From the NCBI RefSeq assembly GCF_024199845.1, contig NZ_JANADO010000001.1, forward strand, positions 1,178,001 to 1,242,000: DNA of 64,000 nucleotides, written 5' to 3'. Shown here piece by piece: positions 24,852 to 33,356 of the stretch. This DNA is from Bradyrhizobium sp. CCGB12. Its GTDB lineage: Bacteria > Pseudomonadota > Alphaproteobacteria > Rhizobiales > Xanthobacteraceae. The notes under the pieces were generated by a model. The model had not been told where the DNA came from and did no database searches. It saw only the letters and a list, made by a program, of their open reading frames with translations. Positions within the stretch are counted from its first letter, which is position 1; each line of letters opens with the position of its first letter. The translations under genes were made by a program, and so were the position numbers.

Positions 24852-27203
24852 ATGAAAGTCGCGATCATCGGTGGTGGACCTGCGGGTCTCTACGCTGCGA
24901 TCCTGCTCAAGAAGCAGCGCCCGGGCGCCGAAGTCGCCGTGTATGAGCGCAATCGGGCCGATGATACCTTCGGCTTCGGCGTGGTGTTCTCCGATGCCAC
25001 GCTGGACAATTTCGAGAAGCACGATCTTCCGAGCTACCGCCGCATCACCCAGGAATTCGCCTATTGGGATGACATTGCCGTGCATTTCCGCGGCACGGTG
25101 CATCGGGTCGGCGGCAACGGCTTCTGCGGCTGCTCACGGCAGAAGCTGCTGCTGATCCTCCAGGAGCGTGCGCGCGAGCTGGGCGTCGCCCTGCATTTCG
25201 AAGTGGATATCGACGACGAAGCCCGCTTCGCCGACGCCGACCTCATCCTGCTTGCGGACGGCATCAATAGCCGCTTCCGTGAGAAGTATCTCGATCATTT
25301 CCAGCCCGAGGTCGACGTTCGCTCCAACAAGTTTGCCTGGATGGGCTCGACCAAACCGCTCGATGCCTTCACCTTCATCTTCCAGGAGACCGAGTGGGGG
25401 CCGTTCATTGCCCATGCCTATCAGTATGAGGTCGGGCATTCGACCTGGATCTTCGAGACGGACCCTGAAACCTTCGAGCGGGCCGGGCTGACAGGGCTGG
25501 ACGAGGCTCAGTCCGCCGCGCGGATGGCGGACATCTTCGGCTGGTTCCTCGGCGGGCATCAGCTGCTGACCAACCGCTCGATGTGGCGCAACTTCCCGAT
25601 GATCCGCAGCAAGCGCTGGGTCAAGGACAACATGGTCCTGCTCGGCGACGCCAAGGCGAGCGCGCATTTCTCGATCGGCTCGGGCACCAAGCTCGCGATG
25701 GAGGATGCGATCGCGCTGGCCGACGCGATGGAGAAGGCGCCCAGCGTCAAGGCCGCGCTTGAGGTCTACGAGCACGGCCGCCGCGAGGAGGTCGAGAAGA
25801 CGCAGCACGCCGCCGACGTCTCGCTGGTCTGGTTCGAGCACGTCGACCGCTTCTGGGACTTTGATCCCGTGCAGTTCGCCTTCGGCGTCATGACGCGCTC
25901 GAAGGCGATCACCTATGACAATCTGAAGCTCCGCGCGCCGGATTTCGTGGCGCAGGTGGATAAATCGTTTGCGAGGCAGGTGCGCGGCAACGGCTTCGAT
26001 GTCGACACCGACCGGCCGATGGTGCCGCTGTTCCAGCCTTTCCGTTTGCGCGAGATGGAACTCGCCAATCGTGCCGTGGTGTCGCCGATGTGCATGTATT
26101 CGGCCAAGGAAGGCGTGCCGACCGATTTCCACCTGGTGCATTACGGCTCGCGCGCGATCGGCGGCGCCGGGCTTATCTTCACCGAGATGACCTGCGTCAG
26201 CCGTGACGCCCGGATCACGCCTGGCTGCGCCGGCCTGTGGAATGACGAACAGGAAGCGTCGTGGCATCGCATCGTGGATTTCGTCCACGGCAATTCGGCC
26301 GCGAAGATTTGCTTGCAACTCGGCCATGCCGGCCGCAAGGGCGCGACCAAGCTGATGTGGGATGGGATGGACCGGCCGCTCGATCAGGGCGGCTGGGAGG
26401 TCTTTTCGGCATCGCCGCTGCCCTATTTCCCCGACAGTCAGGTGCCGCGCGAGCTCGATCGCGCCGGCATGAATGCGGTGAGAGACGCGTTCGTTGCGGC
26501 AGCCGAGCGCGGCGAGCGCTGCGACTTCGACATGCTCGAATTGCACTGCGCCCACGGCTATCTGCTCGCCAGCTTCATCTCGCCGCTGACCAACACCCGC
26601 ACGGACGAGTATGGCGGTTCGCTCGCCAACCGTCTGCGTTTCCCGCTCGAGGTCTTCGAGGCGCTGCGATCGGTGTGGCCGTCGCACAAGCCGATGTCGG
26701 TTCGCATTTCTGCGACCGATTGGGCTGAAGGCGGTATCGGCGGCGACGACGCTGTCGCCATCGCGCGTGCGTTCGCCGAGGCCGGTGTCGATCTCGTCGA
26801 CGTCTCGACCGGGCAGACCGTGCGCGATTCGCAGCCGGTCTACGGGCGCATGTTCCAGACGCCGTTCTCCGACCAGGTCCGCAACGAGGCGCGGGTGGCC
26901 ACCATGTGCGTCGGCAACATCACGACGGCGGACCAGGCCAACACCATCCTTGCCGCCGGCCGCGCCGACCTTGTCGCGCTCGGCCGTCCGCATCTGGTTG
27001 ACCCCTTCTTCACCATGAAGGCGGCGGCCTGGTACGGGGCAAATGACGCGTTCTGCCCGCCGCAATATCTGCCCGGAAAAGATCAGATTTTCCGCAACAG
27101 CGTCCGCGATCGGCAGGACCTCGAGGAGCTGAGAATTAAGGCTAAGCCCAAGACCCGGGCCGAGCTCAAGGCGGAGGCGACAAAGCCGCTTGCGGCGGAG
27201 TGA
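24852..27203 (+). CDS. Bifunctional 2-aminobenzoyl-CoA monooxygenase/reductase (salicylyl-CoA 5-hydroxylase/oxidoreductase family)
   Basis: 783 aa, two fused enzymes. Residues about 1-385 are an FAD monooxygenase ([15 protein letters not shown] at the N-terminus, [22 protein letters not shown] near 265). Residues about 390-760 are an Old Yellow Enzyme-type FMN reductase ([69 protein letters not shown]). This fusion is the hallmark of the aerobic anthranilate pathway first studied in Azoarcus, in which 2-aminobenzoyl-CoA is hydroxylated and dearomatised by one protein. The CoA ligase at 31090 and RidA at 32791 fit this. Salicylyl-CoA as substrate cannot be excluded. Expression is predicted to be controlled by operator site 3. 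Confidence 0.9.
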   Translation: MKVAIIGGGPAGLYAAILLKKQRPGAEVAVYERNRADDTFGFGVVFSDATLDNFEKHDLPSYRRITQEFAYWDDIAVHFRGTVHRVGGNGFCGCSRQKLLLILQERARELGVALHFEVDIDDEARFADADLILLADGINSRFREKYLDHFQPEVDVRSNKFAWMGSTKPLDAFTFIFQETEWGPFIAHAYQYEVGHSTWIFETDPETFERAGLTGLDEAQSAARMADIFGWFLGGHQLLTNRSMWRNFPMIRSKRWVKDNMVLLGDAKASAHFSIGSGTKLAMEDAIALADAMEKAPSVKAALEVYEHGRREEVEKTQHAADVSLVWFEHVDRFWDFDPVQFAFGVMTRSKAITYDNLKLRAPDFVAQVDKSFARQVRGNGFDVDTDRPMVPLFQPFRLREMELANRAVVSPMCMYSAKEGVPTDFHLVHYGSRAIGGAGLIFTEMTCVSRDARITPGCAGLWNDEQEASWHRIVDFVHGNSAAKICLQLGHAGRKGATKLMWDGMDRPLDQGGWEVFSASPLPYFPDSQVPRELDRAGMNAVRDAFVAAAERGERCDFDMLELHCAHGYLLASFISPLTNTRTDEYGGSLANRLRFPLEVFEALRSVWPSHKPMSVRISATDWAEGGIGGDDAVAIARAFAEAGVDLVDVSTGQTVRDSQPVYGRMFQTPFSDQVRNEARVATMCVGNITTADQANTILAAGRADLVALGRPHLVDPFFTMKAAAWYGANDAFCPPQYLPGKDQIFRNSVRDRQDLEELRIKAKPKTRAELKAEATKPLAAE

Positions 27204-27254
27204 CCGCCCGTGCGACGTTAACCCATTGCCTGTGTTTCGAGTGGAGTTTGGGCG

Positions 27255-28505
27255 ATGAAGGCGATTATCGTCGGTGGCGGTATCGGTGGTCTCACCACGG
27301 CATTGATGCTGCGCTCGCGCGGCCTGGATTGTGAGATCTTCGAGCAGGCCGACACCATTCGCGAGCTCGGCGTCGGCATCAACACGCTGCCGCATGCCAT
27401 GCGCGAGCTGGCAGGGCTTGGCCTGTTGCAGAAGCTCGACGACGTCGCGATCCGCACCGATCAGCTCTATTATCTCAATCGCCACGGCCAGGAGGTCTGG
27501 CGCGAAGCCCGCGGCATCGACGCCGGCCACGACGTGCCGCAATTCTCGATCCACCGTGGCCGTCTTCAGGGCGTCATCCATCGCGCGGTCGAGGAGCGGC
27601 TCGGACAGGCCGCGATTCACACCGGCTGCCGGCTCGGCGCTTTCACGCAGGACGAGGGCGGTGTCACCGCCTATTTCTTCGATCGCGCCGGTGCACATGT
27701 TCACACCGCGCGAGGCGATATCCTGATCGGCGCCGACGGCATCCATTCGCGCGTCCGAGAGACGCTGTTCCCGAACGAGGGCCCGCCGTGCTGGAACGGC
27801 CTGATGCTGTGGCGCGGTGCGCGTGACTGGCCGCTATTCCTGACCGGCAAATCCATGATCGTGGCCGGCGGTCTCAATGCCAAGGTGGTGATCTATCCGA
27901 TCGCGGAAGGATCGAGCCCGGCGAGCCGCCTGACCAATTGGGCCGTCCTGGTGAAGGTCGGCGAGGGCAACGCTCCGCCGCCGCGGAAAGAAGATTGGTC
28001 CCGGCCGGGCCGCCGCGAAGAGCTGATGCCGCACGTCGCGCGCTTCTCGGTCCCCTATATCGACGTCAAGAGCCTGATCTCCGCGACGCCCGAATTCTAC
28101 GAATATCCGACCTGCGACCGCGATCCCTTGCCCTATTGGTCATCGGGGCGCGTCACGCTGCTCGGCGACGCCGCGCATCCCATGTATCCGGTCGGATCGA
28201 ACGGCGCCTCGCAGGCCATCCTCGACGCGCGCTGCCTTGCGGACGCGCTGGTGCGCGCCGAACACCCGCGTCAGGCGTTGCTCGAATACGAGAAGAAGCG
28301 CCTGCCGATGACGGCGGATATCGTCCGGTCCAACCGGCGCGGCGGTCCCGAGGGCGTCATCGACGCCGTCGAGCAGCTCGCGCCTGATGGCTTTGACAAT
28401 GTCGACAACGTCCTGAGCTACTCCCAGCGCGAAGCCATCGTGCGCGGCTATGCCACCAAGGCAGGCTTCGCCGCAGTGCCGGGACTTGCGGCGGTGCGGG
28501 CTTAA
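27255..28505 (+). CDS. Flavin-dependent oxidoreductase/monooxygenase (PhzS/salicylate hydroxylase-like)
   Basis: 416 aa, a single-component FAD hydroxylase. GGGIGGLTTALMLRSRG at about 7-23, the conserved DG motif GADGIHSRVR near 158, and GDAAHPMYPVGSNGASQAILDARCLADAL near 300 are intact. It follows the bifunctional enzyme by 51 nt on the same strand with GGAGTTTGGGCG before its ATG, so it is probably cotranscribed. A plausible job is hydroxylation of a free aromatic acid feeding the CoA pathway, for example a salicylate- or 3-hydroxybenzoate-type reaction; the substrate is not determined. Confidence 0.87.
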   Translation: MKAIIVGGGIGGLTTALMLRSRGLDCEIFEQADTIRELGVGINTLPHAMRELAGLGLLQKLDDVAIRTDQLYYLNRHGQEVWREARGIDAGHDVPQFSIHRGRLQGVIHRAVEERLGQAAIHTGCRLGAFTQDEGGVTAYFFDRAGAHVHTARGDILIGADGIHSRVRETLFPNEGPPCWNGLMLWRGARDWPLFLTGKSMIVAGGLNAKVVIYPIAEGSSPASRLTNWAVLVKVGEGNAPPPRKEDWSRPGRREELMPHVARFSVPYIDVKSLISATPEFYEYPTCDRDPLPYWSSGRVTLLGDAAHPMYPVGSNGASQAILDARCLADALVRAEHPRQALLEYEKKRLPMTADIVRSNRRGGPEGVIDAVEQLAPDGFDNVDNVLSYSQREAIVRGYATKAGFAAVPGLAAVRA

Positions 28506-28514
28506 GACACGCTG

Positions 28515-28970
28515 CTAGCCGCCGGGCGGCGGCGGCAGGAAGTGGATATTGAACTCGGCGGCCATCGCCACCACGTCCTCGGGCTTCTGCTCCTTCATGT
28601 TGTGAAGGCCCCAGAACAACTCGAACAGCTTGCGGCTCGGCGACACCCAGAACAGCACCTTTGCCGTCTGCTCCGACTTGTTGAAGATGCCGTGCGGTAC
28701 GCCCATGCCGAGCCGGATCAGATCGCCCGCGGTCGCCTGCGACTCCGAATTGCCGAGCATGAAGTCGAGCTTGCCCTCCAGCATGTAGAGATACTCATCC
28801 TGGTCGGGATGAATGTGCGGCGGCACGAAGGTGCCCGGCGGCAGTGTCGCATGCCAGGAGAAGCTGTGCTCCGTCTTGCTTTTCGGCACATAGGTCTGGC
28901 CGAGGATGTTCCAGGAAATGCCCTGGATCCCCTCGTTCGCCCGCGTGATGCCGGTGATTTCGCTGCTCAT
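28515..28970 (-). CDS. Cupin domain protein
   Basis: A 151-aa single-cupin beta-barrel. Motif 1 is PPHIHPDQDEYLYMLEGKLDFMLG (about 50-73; two His and one Glu that can bind a metal) and motif 2 is GDLIRLGMGVPHGIFN (about 82-97). Small cupins of this kind occur in aromatic catabolic clusters as dioxygenases, isomerases or sensors. It is convergent with the preceding monooxygenase (9 nt between stops) and 29 nt upstream of the binding-protein gene's 3' end on the same strand, so the two minus-strand genes may share a transcript. Confidence 0.88.
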   Translation of the reverse strand: MSSEITGITRANEGIQGISWNILGQTYVPKSKTEHSFSWHATLPPGTFVPPHIHPDQDEYLYMLEGKLDFMLGNSESQATAGDLIRLGMGVPHGIFNKSEQTAKVLFWVSPSRKLFELFWGLHNMKEQKPEDVVAMAAEFNIHFLPPPPGG

Positions 28971-28999
28971 TGACGTCCTCCCTTGACGCGACGCTCGGC

Positions 29000-30175
29000 T
29001 CAGTTCGCCGCCTTGCAGTCCTTGGCATAGCGGTCGCCGTAATTCTCGAAGACCTTCTGCACGATCTCGGTCTGGAACTTGCCGTCCGGGCGCTTGGCGA
29101 CCTTGGTCAGGTAGAAATCCTGGATCGGATAGCCGTTGGTGTTGAACTTGAAGGTGCCGCGCAGCGAGGTGAAGTCGGCCTTCTTGAGCGCCGCCCGAAC
29201 GGCATCCTTGTTCGAGAGGTCGCCCTTCACCGACTTCACCGCGCTGTCGATCAGCATCGCGGCGTCATAGGCCTGGAAAGCGTAGGTGCCGGGCACGCCG
29301 TTATAGGCAGCCTCATAGGCGGCAACGAACTTCTTGTTCTGCGGGTTGTCGAGATTGGGCGCCCAGTTTGCACCGCCGAACATGCCGACCGCCGCGTCCT
29401 GCTGCGCCGGCAAGGTCGATTCATCCACCGTGAAGGCCGAGAGCACCGGAATGCTGTCGGCGAGGCCGGCCTGCCGGTATTGCTTGACGAGATTGACGCC
29501 GAGACCGCCCGGCATGAACGTGAACAGCGCATCGGGCTTCTGCGAGGAAATCTTGGAAAGCTCCGGCTGGAAGTCCAGCGTGTTGAGCGGCATGTAGGAT
29601 TCCTCGACGATCTCGCCCTTGTAGTCGAGCTTGAAGCCCGCCACGGAATCCTTGCCGGCCTGATAGTTCGGGACCATCAGATACATGCGCTTGTAGCCGC
29701 GATCCTGCGCGACCTTGCCGAGGATCTCGTGCACCTGATCGTTCTGATAGGACGTCACATAGAAGAACGGGTTGCAGTCCTTGCCGGCGAACGTCGACGG
29801 ACCGGCATTGGGGCTGATCAGGAAGGTCTTCGACTCTGTGATGGGCCTGTGGATCGCCTGGAGGATGTTGGAGAAGATCGGGCCGACCACGAAGTCGACC
29901 TTGTCGCGCTCGAGCAAGCCCTTGACCTTGGTCACCGCCGCGTCCGGCTTGAGCTCGTCATCGACCACGACGACCTCGACGTCGCGGCCGCCCATCTTGC
30001 CGCCGAGATCCTTCACCGCGAGTGCAAAGCCGTCACGCACTTGCTGGCCCAGCGCAGCGGCAGGTCCCGACAGGGTCACGACCACACCCAGCTTGATTTT
30101 CTCCTGGGCGAGGGCAGGGGTCATCGCGGTGCCGAGCAGCATGGCGGCTGCGGCCAAGGTCATTTGCGTCTTCAT
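29000..30175 (-). CDS. Branched-chain amino acid/aromatic-type ABC substrate-binding protein
   Basis: 391-aa periplasmic binding protein of the LivK/Peripla_BP_6 family, with a signal peptide at about residues 1-23 (MKTQMTLAAAAMLLGTAMTPALA-QE). EKIKLGVVVTLSGPAAALGQQVRDGFALAV and GKMGGRDVEVVVVDDE are characteristic. ATG 30175 has GAGGGA upstream; the longer frame to 30313 crosses into promoter DNA. No permease or ATPase genes are adjacent, so it must use subunits encoded elsewhere. In rhizobia this type often carries aromatic acids. It is divergent from the MarR gene, with two operator-like sites between them. Confidence 0.9.
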   Translation of the reverse strand: MKTQMTLAAAAMLLGTAMTPALAQEKIKLGVVVTLSGPAAALGQQVRDGFALAVKDLGGKMGGRDVEVVVVDDELKPDAAVTKVKGLLERDKVDFVVGPIFSNILQAIHRPITESKTFLISPNAGPSTFAGKDCNPFFYVTSYQNDQVHEILGKVAQDRGYKRMYLMVPNYQAGKDSVAGFKLDYKGEIVEESYMPLNTLDFQPELSKISSQKPDALFTFMPGGLGVNLVKQYRQAGLADSIPVLSAFTVDESTLPAQQDAAVGMFGGANWAPNLDNPQNKKFVAAYEAAYNGVPGTYAFQAYDAAMLIDSAVKSVKGDLSNKDAVRAALKKADFTSLRGTFKFNTNGYPIQDFYLTKVAKRPDGKFQTEIVQKVFENYGDRYAKDCKAAN

Positions 30176-30315
30176 GATCTGTCCCTCGTGACGATCGGCT
30201 CGCGTTGCAAGCCACGTACTCCAATCCAAGCTTATGCCGATGATGGCCGCCGCGGCAAGCCAAGCGCGACGCGTTACATCCTGCGGCAGCGGCCCATGCA
30301 AGCGGCGCGCCAATT

Positions 30316-30331
30316 ATTTGAAGCCTAAAGA
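30316..30331 (+). promoter_or_regulatory. Predicted MarR-family operator, site 4
   Basis: ATTTGAAGCCTAAAGA, 141 bp upstream of the Liv-type binding-protein start (minus strand) and 82 bp upstream of the marR start. Both half-sites match the family. Confidence 0.6.
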
Positions 30332-30384
30332 AATCGACGTGCGGTTGATTGCTGCAGCTTTGGACTTGCAGCCGGCTCCGATTT

Positions 30385-30400
30385 ATTTGAAGCTCAAAAC
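30385..30400 (+). promoter_or_regulatory. Predicted MarR-family operator, site 5 (autoregulation)
   Basis: ATTTGAAGCTCAAAAC, ending 12 bp before the GTG start of the MarR gene, a position expected for self-repression. Confidence 0.6.
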
Positions 30401-30412
30401 GTTGGGGAATTC

Positions 30413-30943
30413 GTGCCCGCGCCAATGCCGGCCGTGATTGACTGCATCAACATGCTCGATTCCGAGACCAAGGCCGTCGAAACGCCGGAGGACCACGCCG
30501 AAGAGCTTCGGCTGTGGCTGCGGCTCCTGACCTGCACGACCCTGATCGAGGGCGAGGTTCGTGGCCGGCTGCGCCAGCGCTTCGACGTCACTTTGCCGCG
30601 TTTCGACCTGATGGCGCAGCTCGACAAGGCGCCGGATGGCATGACGCTGTCCGATGTGTCCAAGCGCATGATGGTGTCGAATGGCAATGTCACCGGCCTC
30701 GTCGAGCGTCTCGTGGAATCCGGTCATCTCGACCGGCGAACCTCGGACACGGACCGCCGCGTCCAGGTGATCCGCCTCACGAAACTCGGGCGTGCCGAGT
30801 TTCGCAGGATGGCTGCGGAACACGAAACCTGGATTGCCGACCTCTTCGCCGACCTCTCGCCGAAGGATGTGCGCGAACTGATGCGGCTCTTGGCCAAGAC
30901 CAAGGCGTCGGCGCAGAAATCGGCCGCGCGCCGCCGGCCGTAA
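30413..30943 (+). CDS. MarR family transcriptional regulator
   Basis: A 176-aa winged-helix repressor. The DNA-binding region is TLSDVSKRMMVSNGNVTGLVERLVESGHLDRRTSDTDRR (about 80-118), with the MarR wing DRRVQVIRLT; flanking helices form the dimer interface. GTG 30413 is used here; ATG 30425 or 30452 are alternatives. MarR proteins in aromatic pathways usually sense the CoA thioester intermediate and release DNA. Six copies of one 16-bp palindrome precede its own gene, the flanking binding-protein gene, the ligase, the bifunctional enzyme and the divergent SDR/hydrolase promoters, which makes it the likely pathway regulator. The ligand is inferred. Confidence 0.9.
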   Translation: MPAPMPAVIDCINMLDSETKAVETPEDHAEELRLWLRLLTCTTLIEGEVRGRLRQRFDVTLPRFDLMAQLDKAPDGMTLSDVSKRMMVSNGNVTGLVERLVESGHLDRRTSDTDRRVQVIRLTKLGRAEFRRMAAEHETWIADLFADLSPKDVRELMRLLAKTKASAQKSAARRRP

Positions 30944-31012
30944 CCGCGCGGGCGGGACAGGCCGCCAAACCCTTTTGCCACAGGAAAAAGCACGTCAGGC
31001 CAAAATCCGCTA

Positions 31013-31040
31013 TTGCGCGAAATTGTTTTAAGCCTAAAAT
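31013..31040 (+). promoter_or_regulatory. Promoter with overlapping MarR-family operator, site 6
   Basis: TTGCGC (31013-31018), 16-nt spacer, TAAAAT (31035-31040), with the palindrome GTTTTAAGCCTAAAAT (31025-31040) over the -10 region. It drives the ligase-RidA operon. The surrounding bases GAAATT and GTTTCC are also shared with site 3. Confidence 0.65.
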
Positions 31041-31089
31041 GTTTCCAGATCGTGCTGCCGGGTGCAATCCATGCTGAAAGGAGCGTGCG

Positions 31090-32775
31090 ATGGCCAACGC
31101 CGCCAAGGTTCAAGTGTCGGGCTCGTGTGACGGCAATGCTGCGACGGCCCATATCGATACGTTCGCGCGGCAACATCTGCCGCCGCGCGAGCTCTGGCCC
31201 GATTTCATCTTCACGCGGCCGGAGCTGCGCTATCCGGCGCGATTGAACTGCGTCAGCTACTTCCTCGATCGCTGGGTCGAGCAGGGCCACGGTGATGCGC
31301 CTTGCGTCATCAGTCCTGCGGTCAGCTACACCTATCGCGAGCTGCAGGCTCTCGTGAACCGCATCGCAAACGTGCTGGTCGGCAAGCTGGGGCTGGTGAC
31401 CGGCGGGCGCGTGTTGCTGCGCTCGGCCAACAATCCGATGATGGTCGCAACCTATCTCGCGATCATCAAGGCCGGGGGCATCGTCGTCGCCACCATGCCG
31501 CTGTTGCGCGCCAAGGAGCTGTCTTATCCGATTCAGAAAGCGGAGATCACGCTTGCGCTGTGTGACGGAAAGCTCTCCGAGGAGATGGAGAAGGCGAAAT
31601 CCGCGGCGCCAGGCTTCAAGCACGTGGTCTATTGGGGCAACGGCGGCCCCGATTCGCTCGAAGCGCTGACCGCGGATGCGAGTCCGGAGTTCAGGGCCGT
31701 CGATACCGCCTTCGACGACGTCTGCCTGATCGCCTTCACGTCGGGCACGACAGGCGATCCCAAGGGCACCATGCATTTCCACCGGGACATGCTGGCGGTG
31801 TGCGACGGCTACGCGCGCAACATCTTGCGCGCCGAGCAGAAGGATCGCTTCGTCGGATCGGCACCGCTCGCCTTCACCTTCGGCTTTGGCGGCGTGTTGT
31901 TTCCGATGCATATCGGTGCCTCCTTCGTCGTGCTGGAAAAGACGACGCCGGACGACATTCTGAATGCGATCGAGCAGTACAAGACCACGGTCTGCTTCAC
32001 GGCGCCGACCGCATACCGTGCCATGGTCGCCAAGCTGCCGGGCCGCGACATCTCCTCGCTCCGCAAATGCGTCTCCGCGGGCGAGACGCTGCCGAAGCCG
32101 ACATTCGAAGCCTGGCTGAAGGCCACGGGCATCAAGCTGATGGACGGCATCGGTTCGACCGAGCTGCTGCACATCTTCATCAGCGCCACCGAGGACGAGA
32201 TCCGCCCCGGCGCGACCGGCAAGCCGGTTCCGGGCTATGAGGCCAAGATCGTCGACGACGAGGGCGCCGACGTGCCGCCCGGGACGATGGGCCGCCTGGC
32301 GGTACGGGGGCCGACCGGCTGCCGTTATCTTGCCGACGAGCGGCAACGCAAATATGTCCAGAACGGCTGGAACATCACCGGCGACACCTACCTGATGGAT
32401 AGCGATGGTTACTTCTGGTATCAGTCGCGCTCCGACGACATGATCGTGTCGGCCGGCTACAATATCGCTGGGACCGACGTCGAGGCGGCGCTGCTCACGC
32501 ATTCCTCCGTCGTCGAGTGCGGTGTGGTGGGAGCGCCGGACGAGGCGCGCGGCATGATCGTGAAAGCGTATGTCATTGCAGCGCCCGGTGTGACGCCGGA
32601 CGCGCAGCTCGTCGCCGAGCTGCAGGAGCATGTCAAACGCGAGATCGCGCCGTACAAATATCCGCGCGCGATCGAATTCGTGACGCAATTGCCGAAGACC
32701 GAGACCGGCAAGTTGAAACGCTTCGCCCTGCGTCAGCTGGCGCAGGCGACGTCCTCGGGCGTCGCGGCGGAATGA
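31090..32775 (+). CDS. Benzoate-CoA ligase family protein, probable 2-aminobenzoate-CoA ligase
   Basis: A 561-aa AMP-forming aryl-CoA ligase. AMP-binding motif FTSGTTGDPKGTMHF near 218, DGIGSTELLHIF near 353, NITGDTYLMDSDGYFWYQSRSDDMIVSAGYNIAGTDVE and the C-terminal lysine in KTETGKLKR are present; length and the N-terminal PPRELWPDF..PELRYPARLNCVSYFLDR block fit the benzoate-CoA ligase group. It makes the CoA ester that the bifunctional monooxygenase/reductase uses. The linked RidA gene and monooxygenase point to 2-aminobenzoate, though benzoate or salicylate remain possible. The operon starts at promoter 31013-31040. Confidence 0.9.
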   Translation: MANAAKVQVSGSCDGNAATAHIDTFARQHLPPRELWPDFIFTRPELRYPARLNCVSYFLDRWVEQGHGDAPCVISPAVSYTYRELQALVNRIANVLVGKLGLVTGGRVLLRSANNPMMVATYLAIIKAGGIVVATMPLLRAKELSYPIQKAEITLALCDGKLSEEMEKAKSAAPGFKHVVYWGNGGPDSLEALTADASPEFRAVDTAFDDVCLIAFTSGTTGDPKGTMHFHRDMLAVCDGYARNILRAEQKDRFVGSAPLAFTFGFGGVLFPMHIGASFVVLEKTTPDDILNAIEQYKTTVCFTAPTAYRAMVAKLPGRDISSLRKCVSAGETLPKPTFEAWLKATGIKLMDGIGSTELLHIFISATEDEIRPGATGKPVPGYEAKIVDDEGADVPPGTMGRLAVRGPTGCRYLADERQRKYVQNGWNITGDTYLMDSDGYFWYQSRSDDMIVSAGYNIAGTDVEAALLTHSSVVECGVVGAPDEARGMIVKAYVIAAPGVTPDAQLVAELQEHVKREIAPYKYPRAIEFVTQLPKTETGKLKRFALRQLAQATSSGVAAE

Positions 32776-32790
32776 GAGAAGGATAGAGAA

Positions 32791-33255
32791 TTGTCCGTGA
32801 CGACGCCAAATGGCCCTCAGCTCGCGGTGCTGCCGACGGCAGCCGAGCACGAAACCCGCCCCAAGGCGCAGATCCTCCAGCCGTCTGGCTGGCCGGTGCC
32901 GAAGGGTTATGCCAACGGCATGGCTGTTGAGGGACGTATCGTCGTCACTGGCGGGGTGATCGGCTGGGATGCCGAAGAGCGTCTCGCGGACGGCTTCGTC
33001 GCGCAGGTGCGCCAGACCCTGGGTAACATCGCCGCGATCCTGGCCGAGGCCGGCGCCCGGCCCGAGCACCTCGTACGCCTGACCTGGTACGTCGTCGACA
33101 TGAACGAGTACCTGGGCAATCTGAAGGAGCTGGGCAGGGTCTATCGCGAGGTCTTCGGAGCGCACTATCCTTCGATGGCCCTGGTCCAGGTCGTCCGGCT
33201 CGTCGAGAAGGCGGCGCGCGTCGAAATCGAGGCCACCGCCGTCATTCCTCGCTGA
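32791..33255 (+). CDS. RidA family protein (enamine/imine deaminase-like)
   Basis: 154 aa from a TTG start at 32791 with AAGGA 8 nt upstream. The YjgF/RidA fold is recognisable from GYANGMAVEGRIVVTGGVIGWDAE, RLTWYVVDMNEY and the C-terminal AARVEIEATAVIPR, whose Arg corresponds to the residue that binds the substrate carboxylate in active deaminases. It is 15 nt after the ligase. An enamine hydrolase makes chemical sense here: dearomatised 2-aminobenzoyl-CoA is an enamine and must lose ammonia before beta-oxidation. That assignment is inference. Confidence 0.88.
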   Translation: MSVTTPNGPQLAVLPTAAEHETRPKAQILQPSGWPVPKGYANGMAVEGRIVVTGGVIGWDAEERLADGFVAQVRQTLGNIAAILAEAGARPEHLVRLTWYVVDMNEYLGNLKELGRVYREVFGAHYPSMALVQVVRLVEKAARVEIEATAVIPR

Positions 33256-33314
33256 GCCCGGCCGCGATCAGCATACGCGAAGCTTAGATCAGGGGCTGCG
33301 GAGGAGTTTGACGC

Positions 33315-33356
33315 ATGTCAACAGAGATCATGTCAACAGAGATAATGCACACCTAG
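33315..33356 (+). CDS. Possible 13-aa micro-ORF made of a tandem repeat
   Basis: Two direct 15-bp units (33315-33329 and 33330-33344) encode MSTEI-MSTEI, followed by MHT and a stop. GGAGGAG is centred about 10 nt before the first ATG, an excellent ribosome site. Its end overlaps the 3' end of the convergent CHAD gene by 4 nt. It may be a real micropeptide or chance; nothing similar is known to me. Confidence 0.25.
   Translation: MSTEIMSTEIMHT

Noticed and set aside
24852..27203. Salicylyl-CoA 5-hydroxylase as the specific activity
   Set aside because: The common database name refers mainly to the monooxygenase half. The fused OYE-type reductase and the linked RidA point to 2-aminobenzoyl-CoA, so salicylyl-CoA is kept only as an alternative.
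25134..27746. 870-codon open frame on the minus strand
   Set aside because: It is fully antisense to the monooxygenase/reductase gene. Long shadow frames are common in high-GC DNA, and its translation is low-complexity and lacks any domain.
30724..33165. 813-codon open frame on the minus strand
   Set aside because: Antisense to marR, the aryl-CoA ligase and ridA, all of which have clear family motifs. No motif is seen in the shadow frame.
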